Shown here: positions 45,080-64,000 of the stretch, piece by piece
How positions within the stretch are numbered: the stretch's first letter is position 1
How the letters are laid out: every line of letters begins with the position of its first letter
NCBI RefSeq assembly: GCF_932526225.1
Contig: NC_064048.1
Coordinates: forward strand, 5,810,627-5,874,626
Length of the DNA stretch: 64,000 nt
Reading direction: 5' to 3'
Origin: Nematostella vectensis
Taxonomy: Eukaryota > Cnidaria > Anthozoa > Actiniaria > Edwardsiidae
Translations under genes and position numbers: made by a program
The notes under the pieces: model-generated
The model's database searches: none
Seen by the model: the letters and a program-made list of their open reading frames with translations, nothing else
Told to the model about the DNA's origin: nothing

Positions 45080-45308
45080 TAGTTAGTTTCCGGTTGTCTC
45101 GATTAATTACGGGACGGCTTGTAACCATAACTTCCGGTTATCCATGAAATTTCCGGTTTAGCTAGATTCCGGGACGGAAATATACTGGCAACTGTCAGTC
45201 TTGGTAGATTCCGGTTTGTTACGGTAACTTCTGGTTATGCTTGCAACCGCCGGTCTAAGTAGATTCCGGTTTGTTACAATAACTTCCGGTAACCGAAATG
45301 AGTTCCGA
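45080..45308 (-). repeat. ~28-bp-type array derived from the paladin coding end
   Basis: Plus-strand units TAGATTCCGGTTTGTTACGG plus TAACTTCCGGTTA, diverged, run up to the stop codon. The last coding bases read the same way (ATTAGTTATCTTCCGGTTTACCGCGATAACTTTCC), so the array appears to be copies of the final ~10 codons plus stop. Confidence 0.75.
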
Positions 45309-58360
<13,052 letters not shown>

Positions 58361-59356
58361 CTGTGAACACGCGAACAATACACGAGTCAATCGTGTACAA
58401 AACACGATTACCCGATTACGAGCAAAATAACAATCAATAACAAACAGAACACTTAACGAGTCATTAGGAGCAAATTAAGTGACATCGAGACATTTCCAAA
58501 AAGTTGACAAGTCAATAACGACCAGAACACGAGTCAAATATTACGAACAGACTCGCGAAAACCCGGAGGGGGACTCCCATATTATAATAACGGGAATGCT
58601 TATAGGGAATTTTTTTTACCCCCAAAAGGTACCAAAAAGGGCGTGGCTCGATGCAATTTTTACCCCTAAATGGTACCAACGAACAGCGTACCATCGTACA
58701 TTTGTAGTTTAAGCATTTAAGTTCATTTCCAAGTAGGGGGCCAAGTAGCAGCTTGTTCTGACCTAAAAAGAACCGTGTAACAAAAAAAATGCCAGCGCTT
58801 GAACTCGAACCCCATATAAGGTATTAAACCCGTGATTCTTACCCCTAAAAGGTACTAGGAGCATCCCCGTCATCTTGTATATGTAGTCCCCCCCCAGGGG
58901 GGCAAAGAAAATTGGACAAACGATTTTAGACCATAGCTCCAACGAATAAATTAAGAGCAGGAAAAAAACCCAGAATACTAGTAAACAATCTATGAGGGAA
59001 ACAAGGATAATGAGCACAAGTCAGCGAGTCGACTCCTAGAGAACTCAAGGAGGCATGAATGTTGAATGCGCGAGTCAAAATCCGCTAGCGCACGAGTAAA
59101 TAATTTAATTATTAAAAATCTGGGAAAAAAAACCAAGACCAAATAGGACGAGATTTATCGATTAACTTTAACAAATGTTAATGTTAATTCAAGGCACAGC
59201 CAAGGTGGTTACCGTAGTGATACCGAAGCGCTTCCGAGTGTTACCGAAACTCTCACGAGTGATACCGAAGCGCTTCCGAGTGGTAATCTTTAAGTCAATT
59301 AATGCAATATCATCTCCTTTTAACTAATTGCATTTTTCGAGAAGCAAATATCGCAG
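58361..59356. other. No exon recognised; paladin 5' intron or flank
   Basis: The paladin exon at 58360 has an acceptor, so its preceding intron begins further right. Only short repeats are seen: ACCCCTAAAAGGTACC-type repeats at 58618-58690 and 58838-58860, and GATACCGAAGCGCTTCCGAG twice at 59220-59285. No N-terminal paladin exon was found. Confidence 0.5.
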
Positions 59357-61763
59357 TAGGCCGAAAACAGGTGAAAGGCTTATTTTTTTGTGCGCACCGC
59401 TTTTCGCATGTACCTATGTTATTCTCGTTTGTTTATTCGCATGTTTGGCGCAATTGTCTAGAATTGTAGAGTTTCGCGACTTGGTCTCGAGAAAAAAATG
59501 TTACTCGTGTACATTTTTATCCAAACTATACAAACCAGGTATCAAATTTTGTTATTTTTTGCTTAAGAGTAAAACTGTTGAAAAAATGGCAGTAAATCAC
59601 AAAAACGAAAGGTGTCTTTGGAAGAAAGGTACCACACTCCTTGAGTGAAAAATTGACACTTAATGACTTATTTTAATCAACAAATGCTTGTTAACAATAG
59701 TGTGTGTTTAAATTTTGATATCTAGTTTCGTTCAAGAGTAATTATATTTCAAAGTTGCAGCATGCAAATTTAAGCCATATCCGGCGATCAAATTGCAAGA
59801 ACTTTTGATGAATTTGGAATTTTTAATACCTGTACACGTACTTTTGGTAACGAGGTTTTGCTCTGTCAGCCTGATCCTCTGCTAGCAGAGGCCTCTTTTC
59901 TCTGCATTTGCCAAATTTTATGCAATTCTGAGAAATCTATATGGTGCATAAATTCAAAAGTTTAGCGTGTTTTGGTTGAATTTTTGTGTTGCTGTAATGT
60001 GCTTCTGAAGATTTTTTGAGACTTAATCCCTTTACCTATGCCACTTCACACCTAATGGGGACAAGCACATAATAGCCAATCGGGTTCGTTGACTGCTGTG
60101 TTGCGGTTCATAAGAAATCAAACGCCCGTCAAGTATTACACGCGATTAAAAGATTTTGACACGGAAAGTGTTATGATTATCATTCCCCTAAAAATGTTTT
60201 TCGCTTATATTTCCTTAAATAAAATCGGTACCGTAAATATTATTCTAGAATATGGTAGTATTTATCCCTGTTATTGTTAAATCCTCATTTTCGGTATTTC
60301 TGTCCACACGAAACTGTACCGTAACCTTTAAGTCAAATATATTGGCACGTTTGATAGAGAATTCAATATTTTTTTTTTCGGGCACACCGATTTCCGAACA
60401 TAAGACAATTGTTATCAATTTGTGCTCTGAATAAAATTCTCGTCGATTAAATCCTAGTTTTAATTTTTAAATTCAATTTCTAAAGAAGCTCTTAATTCGC
60501 TAAGTAGATGCTATTTTGCTTTTTCTAACACCTGCACATAATGTTTAAATTGCCTCCGGTTTTTTTCCAATGAGACTTGGCAGGGCTTATTTTAAATGGG
60601 TGTTATGATGGCAACTACTTGGAAAACAGAACTTTTTTTTCCTTAAGGAGTTACACTGTATGTCCTTACAATAACCCTTTTTTAAGAACGAGGAATTTGA
60701 AAAACATGCTGAGGCTTAAATATCAGCAAAATATTGTTTGTTTGATGTGTTCTAAAAGAATCATCTTGTGTTAAAAATAGCAACAATAAATATTATTGCT
60801 TGGGTCATCTGCTTAATTTTCTTACTATTAATCAATTGGGTATACACTCTTCTTTTTTTTTATAAGAACGTCTAATTTTCTGTTGAGGCTGGATAACCGT
60901 TCTTATATGTTCTTAAATTTACTGTATATAAGAATATATTGACCAATTAATTATTAGGAAGAGAATTACACTAATGATCAATAGCAATAATAAGGTTGTT
61001 ACTATGAGCAAAATTTGATTCTGCATTTTAGAACACATCAGGACTAAAAAAATTCTGCTATTTGAGCCTCGGAATGTCTTAACATGTTCTTAAAATTTGG
61101 AATCTCAGGCTGGACGTTCTTATATAAAAAAAGAGTTTAATCCATTGGGTATTGAATTTTTATAAACCCCCTTATTGAAGAACATCCATAATATTTCCAG
61201 ACATAAAAGAGAAGAGCATTAACTGAAAATTAGACGTTCTTATATATCAAAAAGAATGTAACTGTATCCTATAAATTCTTATTTCTTTTTTTCTCTAAAT
61301 AAAGAATACTGTCTTTAGAATCTAGGGTAAAAGGTGAAAAATTTAAGCATAAAATTCAATAAAAGAACAGACAAGCAAAGACAGCTGCACAAACAAAAAC
61401 GGTGCTTTTCCAAATAAAATCCCGCATAAAAGGGACTGTCAGGGATAGGGATATTATTATATGTCACTGCAATCTTTTTCATCTAGCATTTAGCAGTTTT
61501 ATCACGAAATTATATTGCTGATGCTATATGCAAAACAAGACATGCTTCCGGATCGCGAGCTTTTTACAATATTAAATGCTTGTCATTCGGATATGGTAAC
61601 AGTAATTATAAAAAAAAAAAAACTCAAGCGAGAAAAAATCGAAATTAATATCTTAAATAATAATAATAATAATCTAAGAAAGAAGTGTAAAACTATCTTC
61701 CTGTGAGGTTGTTTGAAGCTTTTATTCATGTTCAATATTGTTCTCGACTCAAGAGCCTATGAT
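59357..61763. mobile_element. Repeat element, longer copy (~2.4 kb)
   Basis: Its ends match the second copy at 62911-64000: 59357-59875 equals 62911-63433 and 61291-61763 equals 63531-64000, about 95% alike by eye. The central 1.4 kb (59876-61290) is present only here and contains the inverted TATAAGAACGTC family sequences. No transposase ORF was recognised. Confidence 0.75.
60640..61140. mobile_element. Two opposed TATAAGAACGTC-family copies
   Basis: AAAACATGCTGAGGCTTAAA ... GATGTGTTCTAAAAG on the left pairs with TTTTAGAACACATCAGGACT ... TATTTGAGCCTCGGAATGTC on the right, so the region is a long imperfect inverted repeat. The outer right end is CAGGCTGGACGTTCTTATAT. Confidence 0.7.
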
Positions 61764-62910
61764 AGTTAATAGCGCTTGTTTTGGGTTTACGGAAAAGAAT
61801 GGCAAATGCGTAAAGGGGTAATAACAAAAGGCGAACATGAACAACTACTAAATATAGACATTTAAAAACAGAAAGTCGAAGAAAAAAATTGTGATTAATA
61901 TAAGTCTGAGTAACGATAACTAACGTTTTCAATAACGTTTTTATTTTTTATGATTTTTTTATGTAGCACCTCCCTTGTTAATTGCGCTTCACTTCCTATT
62001 TCCCATGATTGACAAGTGCTAAAAAGAAGTATAAAACTCTGGCTACAAAATACAGAAAATATAAATTCAATGCGAAACCGCGAGAACCTTAAGAAGTTAA
62101 ATGTTCACAGCATTTGCAAAGACGTTTACACTATTCCCGCATTCGAGGAATCTAGTTAAGATTTTTTTCAGTAACTTCCTCCTTACACACAGTAGTGTTC
62201 AGGGCTATTACCAGAAATTTGAAAGCACTATTGTTGCCATGACAACGAGTGGAGGAAGATAATCCAGCCACATTGGGACCGTGTCTATTTCTAGCATTTA
62301 TACAAAAGGAGAGAGAGAAAAACAAAGAAACAATAAGAGAAAAGCAATGGCTGAAGACACGCAAATTACCTTTATCTTATCCATCACGTACTTTCATCGC
62401 AAATATATTGTTTTTTATTTTGTAGTAAACCTGTCAACAAACAGAAATATAATGTCCTGCTGGTGACAGCTACGGTTATATTCAAATGTGTTTCTTTTTA
62501 CCCGGTAACACAATATTTTAATTAAAGCGTAACAAACGATAACAAAGCATTGTTTGACCAGGGTATTTTTAACAAATAAAAGAAGCATAATAAACAAGAT
62601 AAACGATGGCTACTGGGACGCTATATACTATCTTAAAAAATTCAGTACAAATTTATCCACTTCATGGTCAATTGAAATTATCACAGGGTTTCCCGATTAA
62701 ATCAATAGTCGCAGTTAAGATGTTTTTCAATTTCTTTGTTTCAATTGGAATGACAGAGAAAGAAAAAAAAGAGGCACGAGATAGGTGGTTATGAAGAAAA
62801 CTTATTTTCGAGCATGCAACGTTAAAAATGTAGGTTGCTGGAGACTCAAGATGAGAATTACAAATATTATTTTAATCGAAGCTGATATTATTGTAGCAGA
62901 AATCATTTAA
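61764..62910. other. No gene seen between the two element copies
   Basis: AT-rich, about 1.1 kb. No splice-bounded conserved exon on either strand. Confidence 0.5.
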
Positions 62911-64000
62911 AAGGCCGAAAACAGGTGAAAGACTCATTGTTTGTGCGCACCGCTTTTCGCATGATGCACCTATGTTATTCTCGTTTGTTTATTCGCATGT
63001 TTGGCGCAATTGTCTAGAATTGTACAGTTTCGCGACTTGGTCTCGAAAAAAAAATGATACTCGTGTACATTTTTATCCAAACTATACAAACCAGGTATCA
63101 AATTTTGTTATTTATTGCTTAAGAGTAAAACTGTTGAAAAAATGGCAGTAAAACACAAAACGATATAAGGTGTCTTTGGAAGAAAGGTACCACACTCCTT
63201 GAGTGAAAAATTGAAACTTAATGACTTATTTTAATCAGCACATGCTTGTTAACAATAGTGTGTGTTTAAATTTTGATATCTAGTTTCGTTCAAGAGTAAT
63301 TATATTTCAAAGTTGCAGCTTGCAAATTTTAAGCCATATCCGGCGATCAAATTGCAAGAACTTTTGATGAATTTGGAATTTTCAATACCTGTACACATAC
63401 TTTTGGTAACGAGGTTTTGCTCTGTCAGCCTGATCTGTACAGGACCCGAAATGATCCCAGGACCCGAAACGATCCCAGGACCCGAAATGATCCCCAAAAG
63501 TACCCCAACTGATCCTCGGACCCGAAACTCTAAATAAAGAATACTGTCTTTAGAATCTAGGGTAAAAGGTGAAAAATTTAAGCATAAAATTCAATAAAAG
63601 AACAGACAAGCAAAGACAGCTGCACAAACAAAAACGGTGCTTTTCCAAATAAAATCCCGCATAAAAGGGACTGTCAGGGATAGGGATATTATTATATGTC
63701 ACTGCAATCTTTTTCATCTAGCATTTAGCAGTTTTATCACGAAATTATATTGCTGATGCTATATACAAAACATGCTTCCGGATCGCGAGCTTTTTACAAT
63801 ATTAAATTCTTGTCATTCGAATATGGTAACAGTAATTATAAAAAAAAAAAAAAACTCAAGCGAGAAAAAATCGAAATTAATATCTTAAATAATAATAATA
63901 ATAATAATAATAATAATCTGAGAAAGAAGTGTAAAACTATCCTCCTGTGACGTTGTTTGAAGCTTTTATTCATGTTCAATATTGTTCTCGACTCAAGAGC
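62911..64000. mobile_element. Repeat element, internally deleted copy (runs off the window)
   Basis: Same flanking parts as 59357-61763 but the 1.4-kb centre is replaced by about 100 bp that includes a small minisatellite. Confidence 0.8.
63437..63530. repeat. ~18-bp minisatellite at the deletion junction
   Basis: Units AGGACCCGAAATGATCCC, about 4.5 copies with one diverged unit, lying exactly where the second element copy lacks the 1.4-kb centre. Confidence 0.92.

Overview
The window is animal nuclear DNA: intron-rich genes with GT-AG splice sites, no operons, and very many tandem repeats, MITEs and LINE sequence. Gene content (fibrinogen-domain protein, two SLC6 transporters, a paladin) proves a metazoan. 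A marine invertebrate, most likely an anthozoan cnidarian such as a sea anemone, is my favoured guess, but the species is inference.

Layout. (1) 450-2455, plus strand: three exons that together encode a full fibrinogen C-terminal domain; the 5' part of the gene lies left of the window. (2) 2.6-5.9 kb: CT and GAT microsatellites, a ~147-bp-period satellite carrying CRE palindromes, and a tRNA-derived SINE. (3) 6362-21777, plus: SLC6 transporter gene A, 14 exons, 605 aa. (4) 24364-42695, plus: its paralogue, SLC6 gene B, 14 exons, 621 aa, with an intact 1039-codon LINE ORF (minus strand) sitting in intron 6. (5) 45309-58360, minus: paladin, 15 exons in the window (687 aa), missing only its N-terminal ~150-170 residues, which lie beyond the right edge or were not found. 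Genes B and paladin are convergent. (6) 59.3-64 kb: no gene; two copies of a repeat element, one lacking the central part.

All three multi-exon models were rebuilt exon by exon. Reading phase closes at every junction, and the two SLC6 genes share nine identical exon lengths, so I trust them. There is no sign that the genes act in one pathway: the SLC6 pair is a tandem duplication, and fibrinogen-domain and paladin genes are neighbours only.

The most unusual signal is structural. At many exon edges in the two SLC6 genes and in paladin, the adjacent intron is filled with a minisatellite whose unit is a copy of that very exon edge: the last or first 5-60 coding bases plus the splice site. The clearest cases are SLC6-B exon 2 acceptor (about 26 units), SLC6-B exon 9 donor (5 units), SLC6-A exon 12 donor (6 units of 38 bp), paladin exon ending at 49628 (about 17 units of 54 bp, still open in frame), paladin exon ending at 58193 (57-58 bp units), and the paladin stop codon. 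Each array therefore places many decoy splice sites or coding-end copies next to the real one. I report this as the main finding, with individual arrays listed separately.
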